This document shows positions 25,313 through 37,406 of a stretch of 64,000 nucleotides of DNA, one piece after another (within the stretch, counting starts at the first letter, position 1; every line of letters starts with the position of its first letter). A program made the position numbers and the translations under genes. Source of the stretch: Adiantum capillus-veneris (taxonomy: Eukaryota > Streptophyta > Polypodiopsida > Polypodiales > Pteridaceae); the NCBI GenBank assembly GCA_014529385.2, contig CM043970.1, forward strand, positions 41,225,279 through 41,289,278, written 5' to 3'. The notes beneath the pieces are model-generated. The model searched no databases, was not told the origin of the DNA, and worked only from the letters and a program-made list of their open reading frames with translations.

Positions 25313-26528
25313 TGTCACGTGACACATCCAACCCTATGTGTCCGTGGACAAGCTACATCGTTTAGTGCAGCCAAGTGAGTCTAGAATAGGAAGTGATCTG
25401 GCACTTTTGTGAGTCTGTTCGCAGACAGTGCATGTCCAGACACTTAGATTAGATGCATATCCTCTGGTTGCACACAACATGATTGTCAGATTACCATCGG
25501 AACCCATCAAGAGCATTTTCCTATGCACAGAACCTATTTTCCCTGCTTTTGACATTTTTCACTTATTATTTTAAGTGACTTTTGTTGGAAACTGGGTAGG
25601 GCAAATCCACTAAGCAAGTATATCAAGAAACCTAGCGCTAGCACTTTCTGGCAGAAGAGGCAATAGGAACCAAGGTTCAGCAAGCAACTTCTCAGCAGGA
25701 CCCCATCAGAAGACCTAGCGTTTTGCAAACTGCAACACCTAGCGTTTTTGGATCAAGACCAGCCCTGGCGTTTTTGTTCAGCAGATCAGCCTCGACTACC
25801 GCAAGACAGCAGGAACCTTAACGTTTTTTCAACAGAAGATAGATCAGCCCTAGCGTTAGCAAATTTCCACCGCAAAACCCCAAATCAGCCTAGCGTTTTT
25901 GGATTAGCGAGAGACCTAGCGTTTTTGCAGATCTTCGAGAACGAAACACAAGAGGAACCAACACTTTCACTTTGTAGCAGTCAGACATTGCAGGAGAAGT
26001 CCCGAACCTCGCAGATCTCACCATCCCGCAGTAGATCCTCGCCGCATGGTCAGATCCAGCGAAGTTTACAGTTCAACTCAAAAAACGCAGATTTCAGCAT
26101 CTACGTTTTCAGCGTGCCGTCGTCACCGACATAGAGTCAAAATTCAGCAGATAAAGATTTACAGATTTCAACCTTTAGTATTTTTAGTTTTCAGCCCGTC
26201 TCGTCATCGTCCTCATCGTCGTCGACATCGTCGGCAAGTCCAAGCATTGTAGAGATTTGTGCAATCAATAGTAGACCGCTCTCGCCATAGAGAGTGGGGC
26301 CTTCAGAGGAGGGTTTGACAACATTCTGGTGTCGTATTCTCTTCTCTCTCTATCTCTCAATCTCATGCACCTTCATTCACAATGTCTATTCACTTTGTTT
26401 GTGTCCATTGCACTCTCTCACTAAAGGAACAGAAGGCTCTCCCTTCTGTAAGTAAAAAGGAACCCTTGAGCACAGTTCGGAGCACTCATCTTGAGCAAAG
26501 TTCAACATTCATTCCGCTGCACCTTACA
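25313..26528 (+). repeat. 3' LTR of the non-autonomous element
   Basis: A 1216-bp LTR beginning TGTCACGTGACA and ending CACCTTACA. Its last ~360 bp match 23014-23369 closely. The first third contains at least six copies of a CCTAGCG(T)TTTT-type motif, the densest around 25680-25930. Confidence 0.85.
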
Positions 26529-26574
26529 TCCCCTCTTTGAGATAGTTATATCTATCTCCAGTAGTCAACCGGGG

Positions 26575-27658
26575 TCATGCATCGTTCTTTTTTTGAGGAT
26601 TCTTTTTCTTTCTATTTTCATTGGTCGAGATCTGTTTGGTCCTTTGAGTCAAAATTTCATCAGTGGGGTAGGTCAAATTCCCTAAATGTATCGAGAATCC
26701 CCGTTTTGCATGTCCCATTAATTGTTGTATAGACTTAAGACTTTTGTTCAAGGAAGTAATCTTGAATCTCTGTAGGGAGTCCGCAGCAAAACCGCTCAAT
26801 CTGTTCTTTAAAAGTGACCTTCTTAAATGAAGAGGTCGGTAGAAAAGAATCCCAAAACCTCTCGCAATATGCGTCCAAAGTATCACCCTTGGTCATCCAA
26901 AGATGGTTCCAAGCGGTTCACACATCTCGTTCGTACTCCTAGGTCAATCAAGAAGAAATAAAGATCCGTTTGAATTTCAACCACTTGACCCGGGCTTCTT
27001 TCCTCAGAAGAAGAGTGTACCACCAGGTTCGAGCATTTCCCTTTAAAAACGATGCGGCCCTCGTGCTCTTGGAGTGCTCTGAGTAATGCCCTCTAAAGAA
27101 GGGTATGTCAAACTGTTGAATGAAAGCCAAAGCCCTCGGAGCATCTCGAAACCCAGAAAAGGATTCAACTTTTATTGATTGTCCACCTCTTTAAATTCCT
27201 TTGTCTTCTTGCTCTTGTCTTCGAGGAAATCGTGTTGGTTGGCTTTGTAAAACTGCTTCTTCTTCGCATAAAACATGTGATCGTCGAAGTCCGAACTGTC
27301 AAAGGGTGACTCCTCTGTAGAACTATGAGAAATTGATCAGAATCTAATCTTCTTTGCCTTTTTTTTTTTGTTCTTGCCAAAGATTTTCTTCTTGCTTCGC
27401 TTCTTGCCCTTTCTATCCTCCTCACTCGACTCGGAAGAGGAAGAGCTAGAAGAACTGTCACAAGAAGAGGAAGAAGAACTAGGTATCCCTTCAAAACGCA
27501 CACGCTTCTTTTGTTTGTGCAGATGCAAAAGAAGATTGATGGCCCAGATAACCGGGGTAGTCTATATGCATATGCAAAGGGTGGCCATCCCAAAGGCACA
27601 CTAGCCATACATGCATGCCCTGGACCTGTGAAGCAGGAGAGTGGTGTAAATCTAACAT
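26575..27658 (-). mobile_element. Ty3/gypsy gag relic 3 with LTR-like edge
   Basis: The minus strand has typical gypsy gag text: RAASFLKGNARTWWYTLL at 26948-27130, followed by a diverged C-terminal part at 26575-26886 (KSIQQLMGHAKRGF). Upstream is a low-complexity Ser/Lys region at 27337-27528. At 27606-27658 the sequence matches the LTR start at 12669-12723 (TGTTAGATTTACACC on the minus strand). Several frame breaks; no pol. Confidence 0.65.
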
Positions 27659-28052
27659 GGCTGCCTAGAGACTTAGAGAGATGATGCATACTAACCCCAT
27701 ACCTCTGTAGAAGCAATGAACGGTGGGAAAGAATACTCATGGAAGTCACCACCCCTCGCTTGAATCCTAGCTCAAAAAGAGCTGGTATAAATCTTGTTTT
27801 GATGGAGCTATAAACGCCCTCTTCTTCCGTCGCACCAAATGCTGAGAAACAATCTGTGACTGCCTATGAGTGATGACTCCTAGAAGCACCTCCCTCTAAA
27901 GTCGGGCTCTGACCTCTCTACATTTCTCATCAATGAAAATGGAACTCTAGTAGCGGCCTACTAGCGGGCAAAGCAATGTATTTTGGGATCCAATTTGATG
28001 ACACTCTGGTAGGATTCTTTAGGCCTAGTAGGATCGGGCTCGTTTTTGGACC

Positions 28053-28244
28053 ATGTTGACTGCCTCTCTGCCAGCTGTTGACACTTGGGTTATTGGTGGT
28101 GATTTCAACAACATTGAGTTTGATGCGGATTGGTGTTCTGCACACAGGCATCGATATCACCCTTGGAGCATCAGGCATGGGAGTGTTTCTTTTAGTGAAA
28201 TACTCTGTGGATGCTTGGCACAATTGTTAGGTGCAATGAATTGA
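28053..28244 (+). pseudogene. LINE endonuclease fragment
   Basis: The plus strand reads TWVIGGDFNNIEFDADW, the GGDFN motif of the apurinic-type endonuclease that starts LINE ORF2. Only ~60 residues remain, with no polymerase nearby. A stretch at about 28540-28630 weakly resembles the LINE relic around 11890-12010. Confidence 0.5.
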
Positions 28245-28366
28245 AATGGTGAAGATCTAGACTTTACACTTCCACAAATCTTTACTTATTTCCTTGCGAT
28301 AATGATTGCTTCTTAATATGAACGATGGTTCCTTTTATTTCCCTGACGAGAGGGAGGTAGAGATGT

Positions 28367-28466
<100 letters not shown>

Positions 28467-28639
28467 GTGAGGAATGACAACCGATGGGGTCCCAACCAAT
28501 CCTCTCAAGGGCCCCCCACACATTGCCGTCAGAGACAACCAAGTTTTCCTAGTATCCAGTTGAATGAGATCATGTAATAATCCTGGTAATCTTTGAATGT
28601 GCAAGGGTGAGGGATGGTTCATCCAAGGATCCATAATAA

Positions 28640-30158
28640 ATCTTGATAGCTCAAACCAAGATGAAATTTGTGCATACCAACATGAAGTATAACCTCAGTA
28701 TCACCCTCACTGGCCAGTTGTTGCAATGTTTCAAGCGATGGTTGTGCATATATGCTACATGGTAGCTCCCTCTCAAAAAGTGATAGCATGGCATGCCCAA
28801 GTAGAAGAGAAATGGCTGGGTGGATAGGAAGAATTGAAACCCAAAGAATTGAATCTGAAAAGTGTGGCCGGGGGGCTTAAAATGGAAGGAATTAGGGTTT
28901 CTACTTAAAAATTCACCTACCCAACGTATAAAACACCGCCTAAACCCAATTAATAACAGCATGAACTCTGGGCTAAAATTCCAAAAACTGTGTTGATTAT
29001 TGATGTAACAATAGTGTACAAGATTTTGTGATTTTCACTAACAATGGTAACATGGCAAGTTGCACGGACTTCAATGTTTTGCACTCACAAATTTTAGTAG
29101 AGGGTTTTGGGTGCAAGTCCTTTTGGGTGTGAATGCTTTTGGGGATTTTGTTTTGGGCATCCCTTGTAAGTTTAAAACATCCTAGAGGGCCACACATCAA
29201 GAGAGCATCTAGCTAACATTTGGAGGGAGTTGGATCCTCGGGAGTTGTATTTTGTGAGGAGAAATAATAAAGAAATATAAAAAGGGATGCTAGTCTTTGG
29301 GGCAAGTGCGGCTTGGCTCAAAACTTCATCGTGTGAGATCGTCACTCTAGTAAACAACCAATATAAACTCAGAACGCTTCTGTGTGCGATGATGGTGTAG
29401 CCTCACTCGCAATTGCAGAAATGTGGTGCTCTCTTTCCCTTCTAAAAACCCAAAATCTATGCTTCAATTTTTCGTCATAACTATTCATGGAAGCTTCAAA
29501 ACCTTATTCAAGAAACCCAAGTGATTATTCAAAGAGGGTAAACCCTAATTGGTGGCTAGGGATTTCATTAACGTGTTCACAAATGCATGAACATGTTAAT
29601 AACATGCGTTAATAACATAATTTATGTTGTCATCACATCTATATTCGCACAACGTTTGCAATGACCAGCTTAAACTTGATCTACCTGTAAACCCCCCCAG
29701 GATTTAGGTATTCTCTACGCGGCCCGCCGGGAATATCTAAATCCCGACGGGCTATCATAACTATAAAGAGCAGATGATTAGTCGCATTTTTAGCTTTTTG
29801 GGAAAGATTGCCTTTCTTTAGAACTCCCGGTTGGCTAGGAGGGTACTTTTGGGAAGAATATCCTTATTTTAGGGATGCTCATCTTTCCTTATAGGCTCGC
29901 CTAAGGTTACTGAGCCAGTAGTCTTCAATTCTTTGAATTGTGGGCAGAGTGTGGTTCATAGCTAATACTTGCGAAGATTTAGGGACAAAGTTGGGGTCAC
30001 TTGAGCTTGTTTGCATTTGAGCAGCACATGTAATTTATATGTTGCCTACTCCCTTATGTTGTTTTATAAACAATTTGATGGATCCAAGAGTCCTACTTAG
30101 GGGCTAGTATTGGTTTTTGATATTTGATATGGTCTACGTTAAACAAGGGTCTATTGTT
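28640..30158. other. No gene seen; one GC-rich hairpin
   Basis: AT-rich non-coding sequence. The one structured site is an inverted repeat at about 29699-29743: GGATTTAGGTATTC and GAATATCTAAATCC enclose a GC-rich 17-base loop. The right part should hold the 3' end of Copia copy B, but no matching LTR is present. Confidence 0.4.
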
Positions 30159-32306
30159 TTATACTAGAGTATTGGGCAAACATAGATCCTTGGTTTGATT
30201 GGTGTAAAGTATACTTAATTGGGTACAAAAGACATCCTTCAATGGGTGTGCAATGCGCATTGTATGTATGCTATCAATTTCATGTATCTTAGTTTGAAAT
30301 GGAGTGGCAATAGGTTTGTAATCCTCAAGTCCAAACTTACATAGCAATGTCTCTATGTAACTTGTCTGACGCAAGGCAATACCACCATCACACTTCTTGG
30401 ACTGTATGCCCAAGTAATGATTCAACAACCCCAAATCTTTCATCTTGAAAGTAGCATCCAAATCAGCCTTAAATTACCCAAATAGGGAACGACAATGAGA
30501 AGTACATGACCCTGATGCTTTACATACAATGTGCTTTCTGTTGGACTGTTACGAAAGCCTCATTTGACCAGATGAGTGTCAACCTTCTCATACCAAGCAC
30601 GAGGATATTGTTTCAACCCATACAAAACTTTCTTACATTTACACACTTTATCCTCTTGTCCTTCTTGACAAAGCCGCAAGGCCGTGTTACATGAACTTCC
30701 TCAAATATGTCACCATTCAAGAAAGTAGTAACAATGTCTGAATCATATTCTGATTGCATGGCAGCCATCCAATTTTTTGAGTTATGTGCTTCACAAAACA
30801 TAGAGGTTCCTCAACATCACATGAACTAGACACAACCAAAGGATAACAATCTGATATATAAGATGCATGGCAAGAAAGTGAACGAGTATGACTAGACAAA
30901 GGTGCATCCAAGTTATTGTCACGCAAAGTATGCACCACCCATTTAGGCATACCTCTAGCCCGCTCATTCTCAGCCCTTTCCCTCATCAAGTACATCATGC
31001 ATTGCATCAGTAATAGGCTGATCTGTAACATCTTTAGAAACCCCCCATAGGCTGTACATTTGCCTCATTGGAGTTTGCGTTTGAACTTCCACCACTGAAA
31101 AGAGGCAACAAAGTGTCATCAATTTCATGTGAGCTTATAATTCTATCTCTAGTACATGATAACAAGGGCTGAACAGAATCTTCCACAAACACAACATCTT
31201 GTGAAACCAAGATTCGCTTTGTTTGTGGATGGTACAACTTGTAACCTTTGCTTTCAACACTATAACCAACAAAAATACATTTGACAGCCTTATCGTCCAT
31301 TTTTCTGCGCTTCTTTTAAGCATATGCCAAACAACCAAAAACACGCATGTACTCAATAGAAGTCTTTCTATCATGCCATGCTTCATATGGATTCATAAAC
31401 TGCAAAGCTTTTGTAGGACACCTATTAAGTACATAAGTGGCACACATAATAGCCTCAAGCCAAAATGAATGTGGTAAAGCTTGACATTTGACCATTTATC
31501 TTGCCATTTTTGTAAGAGACCTTTTTTCTCTCATCAACACTAATTTGCTAAGGTGTATACAGAACTATAAGCTGGTGTTTTATCCCACGACTAGACATAA
31601 TAAATTAAATTCATGAGACATATACTCCCCCCCTTGATCGGAACGGAGGGTGCCCATAGTACATTTCGAGACATTTTTAGCCATAGAAAAAAATTAATTG
31701 AAGCACAAAAACACTTCGGACTTCGCCTTAAGCAGATACACCCATGCATGCCTGGAGTAATCATCAATGAAAGTCACGAAGTAAAGGTAATTGCCCAAGG
31801 ACGGAGTTTGTATGGGTCCTCAAACATCACTATGAACAAGATGCAACCTGCATGTGGCCCTAACTGAACCATCCTTTGGAAACTTTGAACACTACATCTT
31901 ACCCAAAATATAGCCTTCACAAACGTTTGACATGTGCTTCAAGAGGTGGCAAAGAAGCAACCATATCAGATTTCTGCAAACGCAACAAACTGGAAAAATT
32001 TAGATGCCCAACACGTGCATGCCAAAGTTTTGCATCTAAAATAGCCTTAGAATCCACAACTGCATTTGCAAAATTCTGCCCACACTTGTTGTACAAAGTG
32101 AGCTTATACAGTCCACGACATAAAATGCCAGATGCAACAATTTCATCACCAAAATTGAGATCATGTATTATACATCTGTCATCCAAAAATTTGACTACAA
32201 GACCAAATCTAGCAAGTGAAGATACAGACAAAAGATTCTTATTGATCCCAGGTACATACAATGTATTAATAAGTGTGAAAGAACTGCCATTTGCAGCAGT
32301 AAGCAC
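30159..32306 (-). pseudogene. Copia integrase and reverse transcriptase of copy B, deleted
   Basis: The integrase N-terminal region (31917-32306) has the HHCC His pair (WHARVGHLNF). The core is damaged, and the C-terminal KAVKCIFVGYSVESKGYKLY lies at 31034-31300. In the RT, the text jumps from NWMAAMQSEYDS directly to DIVTTFLNGD (around 30740), losing the N-terminal half of the palm. The YVDD segment is also missing near 30500, while KDLGLLNHYLGIQ remains at 30420. Not functional. Confidence 0.85.
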
Positions 32307-32378
32307 AATCTTTCCAACTCCTTGAACCGGATAAGAGGCATTGTTGGCACAAGTGACTGAATTCCCATGAGGGATAGA

Positions 32379-33533
32379 CTAAAGAGAGGTAAACAATTCA
32401 CGATGTGAGGTAATGTGGTTTGTAGCACCACTGTCAAAATACCACACATGTGAATCTAGAGCAACAATTGACATGCATGCATCATGGACAGAAGGATCAT
32501 AAGTGCACTCTGCACTAAAATCCCATTCTGCATCAACATTAGTATCACTGTTTCCTTTCACAAAAGACTCAACAATAGTTGCATTTGTAGTGGAACCAAC
32601 ATTTGTAGTGGAGCCAACCTCTTTCTTCTTAGCCTCTTTGACCTTCAACTTAGGACACTGCTTGATCAAGTGACCATTAGCTTTACAATAATGGCAACGC
32701 ATCTTCTTTTTGCCCCTTTCACCAGAATTCCTAGAAGAATTGTTGCCAGCAGAAGCATTAGGAACAAGTGACTTACCACTCGTAGAAGAACCATGAGAAG
32801 TGGCTGCATTACTGTTACCACCTTTTCTTTGAGCAGCAATAAAGGCTTGTTCAACTGCACACTGTCTAGGCTTGTTTTTTTTGGAAAGTGACTCTTGCAA
32901 CAACAATGTGCATAATGCATCAAACTTGACAACTTCTAGATTTCCTTGGGTCATAAGTTTCCAAGTACTAGCAAAAATTTGATAAGAATCAAGCAAAGCA
33001 GCATCAAGAACAATTTGCACAAGGAAACTGTTAGAAATGAATTCGCCTGTAGAAATAAGCTGCTCATTGATATCCTTGACACCATCAAGGAAAGTATCCA
33101 TATCATCTTCCTCATGCATAATCTTTGACTCCAGCTCTTTATGTAGCAATGCAATTCTTGCTTCATTGCAACTTGCATAAAGACCAACCAAAATATCCCA
33201 AGCCTGTTTTGCAAATTTCACTGAACGAATGTGAGGAGTAATAGTGTGCCTTATAGACAACAGAATCAATGCATGAACCTGCACATCTTTTACATCCCAA
33301 CGAGCTTGCTAAGTCGTAGGCAAACCAACTCTGGCAGTAGCAATCTTGCCACCAAAACCTGCAACATTCTCAACATCGCCTACATCCTCAGAACTAGGAC
33401 GTACATCAATGCCTTGCACAATATTCTGAATACCCTTTGACACAAGGATATGTTGCATCATATAAGCCCAAATAGGGTAATTGTCCCCATCAACAACAAA
33501 TATCTTGAACACATCTGTGTTGTTGTTAGCCAT
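32379..33533 (-). pseudogene. Copia gag-protease of copy B
   Basis: Gag begins at ATG 33533 (MANNNTDVFK). A TAG at 33309-33311 interrupts it where copy A has a Gln codon (CAA). The frame then stays open from 33284 to 32379. It includes the knuckle CHYCKANGHLIKQC and runs straight into the protease motif DSGATNHITSHRELFTSL. Copy A's 52-bp duplication is absent. Confidence 0.88.
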
Positions 33534-33879
33534 GGCGAATGCTAAACGTGATGTGAAAATTGCCCGAAAAGAGGAGAAATGAAGTGGGAACAACACGTAC
33601 TATATAGCACAAATCGTAAAAGGCTATAAGGGACCTGCTATGCAGAAAACGACACTGACAAAAATTTTACACAAAATGTTGAAATAGCCTGCATAGCAAT
33701 GCCTGTAGTGGAAACAGAGGCCAAAATGAACCCGAAGCAAAACTCTTAGAAGACTAATCTCTACGAGCTTAATTGAAGTATTTGTCGACCTACTGATGCT
33801 TGCCAAAGCTCAAAAAAATCATAGAAAGTAAACAGGCGTGTGATGGAGCTGCTGACGACTAAGCCCGAGAGGATGCAAT

Positions 33880-34115
33880 CTGCTCTAATACCAATTGTTG
33901 GAATTAGGGTTGCAAGAAAACACACACAACTTGGAGCAGCTCAAGGCACACAAGAAAGAGTGTATTACTTAGAGTGCAATGGAAAGATAGATAGCCCTAG
34001 AGTGATGGACGTAGATACAATGTACGAGGGAAAAAACCTCCTAGTGAGGGAAAAAATGCCTCGGCGGGCCTAAGTGTGTTCACATACATCACTACCACAT
34101 GTATATGGTAATAAC
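33880..34115 (-). repeat. 5' LTR and primer site of Copia copy B
   Basis: The LTR begins TGTTGGAATTAGGG (33896) and ends near 34115, matching copy A's LTR at about 85% by eye. The primer site reads TGGTATTAGAGCAG, one C-to-T change from the usual TGGTATCAGAGC. Confidence 0.87.
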
Positions 34116-35180
34116 TTTGGAGTTAGCATGATTTGTCATGGATGTCATTCTTTGTTAAAGTAGAAATAATAAACAACATATTTGGCGATCTCTTGTTAAA
34201 GCATAATAAACAAAATACTTGGATTTATAAAATAGTTTCAAATTGTTGTGTGGCTACATTTTATTATCAAAATCATTGTATGTTTGTGTAGAGATGTACC
34301 TTTTTGTAATATGTGAGTATCTTTGTTGTTACTTTAGTTATGTATTCATTGTTTCATGCTTTCTTGAATAGGTTATTTGAGATGGAAGACAACGTTGGAC
34401 CTAGTGATAGAACCCAAATTCCAAATAGCAAAAAAACTAGTATGCCTTGATTGATTCAATCTAGAAATGGTGTGAATTAAACACGAGAGTAATGTTGTAC
34501 ATTTCACTTCTTTTCGCCTCTTATTCTGAAGGCTCCATACCATCTCTCCTTGAAGCTTTCGCCAAAAACTCTAAGACCTTGCATCACAAATGAGATTTTG
34601 CATTAAAAGATGTGTGGGTGTGAAAATTTTCACATTACAATAAAAACAAAGAGAGATGCAGTTTGTGCATTTGCAATGCTTGTGCTTTAAAAAAAAAAAA
34701 CCATATGTATGTACGATGTGGAGTTGGTACGATTCTGCACATTTATAATAATATCGTAGGGAACGTGCCCTTGCCCGACCACTTTTATCCCATCTAGTAT
34801 TGAAGGGGGACTTATGGTTCTCCTTCAGTGTGGGAGGGACTTTCTTATTGTAAAAATACTAAAGTTGTACAAGGAAGAACTCATTACCGATGTTTTATGA
34901 AGACATGTATCATTTCATGTTGCCATGCCGTGGTGTATTGTCCATGTGTCCCTTTGTTGGGCATCACAAAAATACTTCAAACCTTGTCACCATCTACAAT
35001 CTTTTGAATAAAAATGATGGAAATTCATTGCTTTAATGTGTACATTGTTATGGAATTGATATTTTATTATTTGTTGCAGCTGACAGGTGGAAAAGACTGG
35101 GACCGAGCTAGGCCTATGCGAATGAAAGTATATACATTGTAAATTTTATTATTCAAGTTCTCTTTTATGAGCTTTGGCCA
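34116..35180. other. No gene seen
   Basis: AT-rich sequence with short A runs (34689-34700) and no persuasive frame or repeat. Confidence 0.4.
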
Positions 35181-35538
35181 TTTATGACCGGCCGGCCAGT
35201 TTGTACTCAATTTGACCATTCAAGAAATCTATAAATGAAATACGTGCAAGAGGGAAATAGTCACTCTTGCACGGGGGGAGATTGCACCCAGTGTCTGTGT
35301 TGCTCTTCTCATCTCTCCTCTCTTCTCTCTCGTCGTGCCAGGCATAGCACTCCGCTCTAGGAGGTGGGCCTACACGTGCGCTGTCTTGCTCTTTGTCTCT
35401 CCTTCTTCGTGTACAACTTGGATTATGCGCAGTGTGATTCGAGGTATGCATATTTGTTCGTTTCATGGCTTGTAGTATATTGTTTTTGCTATATTGCAGG
35501 GCTCGCGACGTTTTCGTCTGTAGCAGTGGTATCAAAGC
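35181..35538 (+). repeat. Possible LTR 3' part with degenerate primer site
   Basis: TGGTATCAAAGC at 35527-35538 differs by one base from the Copia primer site and is preceded by AGCA, a possible LTR end. A TATAAA motif lies ~290 bp upstream at about 35230, followed by a pyrimidine-rich leader. No partner LTR or coding region follows, so it may be a solo remnant. Confidence 0.35.
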
Positions 35539-35539
35539 T

Positions 35540-36426
35540 TAGGCTACGCTCCAAGACTAATGATTATGATCGATAAGCAGCAGCTAAGTATTTTTCTTTC
35601 TTGTGTTTGTAGATTCCATTAATTGCTGCACTTTGTACTGATTAATGTTGATTGTATGATATAATTAGTGAATTTTTGAAATTAAAATAGAGTCCCTTCT
35701 TTATCGGCATAATTTAGTGCTTGTTAATGTAAATATTGTGTTAATTAAACACAAAAAAACATGGATTAAACTAAAAAATCATGTCGAGATGATTAGTTAC
35801 GATAAAGAGGAGTAATACATAGCATTTAGTAGGTCGATATTAAGCAGAAAGAGGGGTAGAGAATCTTTTATCTCACGGGTAGATTAGTATAAGACGATGA
35901 AGGAAGATGCAGAGAGATAAGAGATCTTTTATTCGAGAAACTCCACAAATATATTCAACGAGTCTTGTACTCAAGACCTCTTATTCGAAAAACAAAAACA
36001 AAAACAAAAACCAACCCAAAGAGATCTTCAAGAGCATGTAAACCTGCATAGACCCCACGGATTTGCCTCAAAAAAATTGCGCCTGAAAAACCATGTGTAC
36101 ACATGGGTATACTTGCCACATGCCTTGGTTAATTTTATCTATGTGAAAACTAGTAATCATCATCCTCAGCACTGTGACAGCCTCGATGAGCAGCAAAGAT
36201 GTCGCCCTCGCCCTCATCGTAGAGCATCACCTGCTGTGACCTACCGCTTGCATAGTTGCATAAACCAACACCTCAGTTGTGGACAACTGCTCGACAGTGG
36301 CTAGCACCTTCCGATCGTTCATCAGCAGTGGAACAGCTTGACCGAACGATGACGCAAGAGCAATCGGAGCAGTTAGGACTATCTTTCTCAATTGCTGGAA
36401 GCCACCCCTTACTCGACTTGCTTGCC

Positions 36427-36460
<34 letters not shown>

Positions 36461-36799
36461 CCCCCTTTTCCTTGCTGATGACAATTTCTCAGACTGCCAG
36501 ATGCTAGTTTTTCTTTCACTAATCACTGGCGGCGTCCATATTTTTTTTCTTGGCATCCCCATGCAACCATCAACTACCTCATCCCAACCACAAACTCCAG
36601 TCATCTTTCTCTCTCACTCTCTTTCTCCCTCATCAACCACCCTCCTGCAGAAGTGGCGAAAATTTCTCTCCTTCTCTCTTTTTCTTGCATGGCTGATCCG
36701 GGCAGTAGCATGCAGACCCTCCTGTCTACTTGTGGCGCCCGCACTCCAACCACCTCTCTCTCTCCCTCTCACCAAACCTGACGTCCATGCAGAGGTTCG

Positions 36800-36863
<64 letters not shown>

Positions 36864-37406
36864 CATGGCGATGCCAATCTACTGTAAATCACTGCTACGC
36901 ACACCTTTTTGGATGCATGGGCCACCAATTCCCCACCCTTACCAACTCATGCCGCTACAGCATGCTTTAGCCGTCTTCGTGACCACCAGCTTCAGTACAC
37001 TCACAACCGTACACAACTTTCAGTCCTCCAACTGCCCCTCCCTCCCTTGCACATGCAGAACAATAGCCTCACTCTCTCCCTCCCTCCATGCATGCTTCCA
37101 ACCCTCTTGCTTTTGCCACCTCTACATGGTAGTGGACAGTGGTGCATGTTTACATGTCGGCGGGCGCCAAGTAATTTGGAATCGCGCCAACCCTTGCGGC
37201 TCTCACACTCTTTCGATGGCTCGCCTACACACTAAGTACTCCAGCTGCTTGTTTTCAGCTTAAGTTAGCACAGCCGGCCCACTCAACTCCCTTGTCATGC
37301 CAGAGCAGCCAGTAAATAATGCGCATTGCAGTTTTTTTTTAATTTCAATCTCTTGGCCACACGTTCACACACACACACACACAACTAGACATGGCGCTCT
37401 CTGCTT
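35540..37406. other. No gene seen; (CT)n arrays
   Basis: 35540-36080 is AT-rich with polyA-C repeats near 35985. 36080-37300 is pyrimidine-rich with (CT)n at about 36429-36458 and 36806-36861. Some long frames exist but are driven by the repeats. (CA)n lies at about 37367-37382. Confidence 0.45.

Larger units (their letters stand above)
23014..26528 (+). mobile_element. Non-autonomous plus-strand LTR retrotransposon
   Basis: Two direct repeats bracket a 1.9-kb interior: a truncated 5' LTR (23014-23369) and a full 3' LTR (25313-26528). The primer site TGGTATCAGAGC is at 23371-23382, and a purine tract AAAAGGAGGGGA sits directly before the 3' LTR. The interior encodes only one repeat-rich protein, with no protease, polymerase or integrase, so movement would need enzymes from another element. 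The 5' LTR has lost ~860 bp where it meets the gypsy relic on its left. Confidence 0.85.
30159..34115 (-). mobile_element. Ty1/copia LTR retrotransposon, copy B (3'-truncated)
   Basis: Same family and strand as copy A. The order is 5' LTR (33896-34115), PBS (33880-33893), gag, protease, integrase, then a deleted reverse transcriptase ending near 30159. RNase H and the 3' LTR are absent, although the window continues, so the 3' end was lost by deletion or truncation. Unlike copy A, the protease active site DSGATNHIT is intact. Confidence 0.92.

Noticed and set aside
36227-37263. Frames of 125-177 residues in the CT-rich region
   Set aside because: They cross (CT)n arrays, overlap each other in different frames, and show no family motif or splice-consistent structure.
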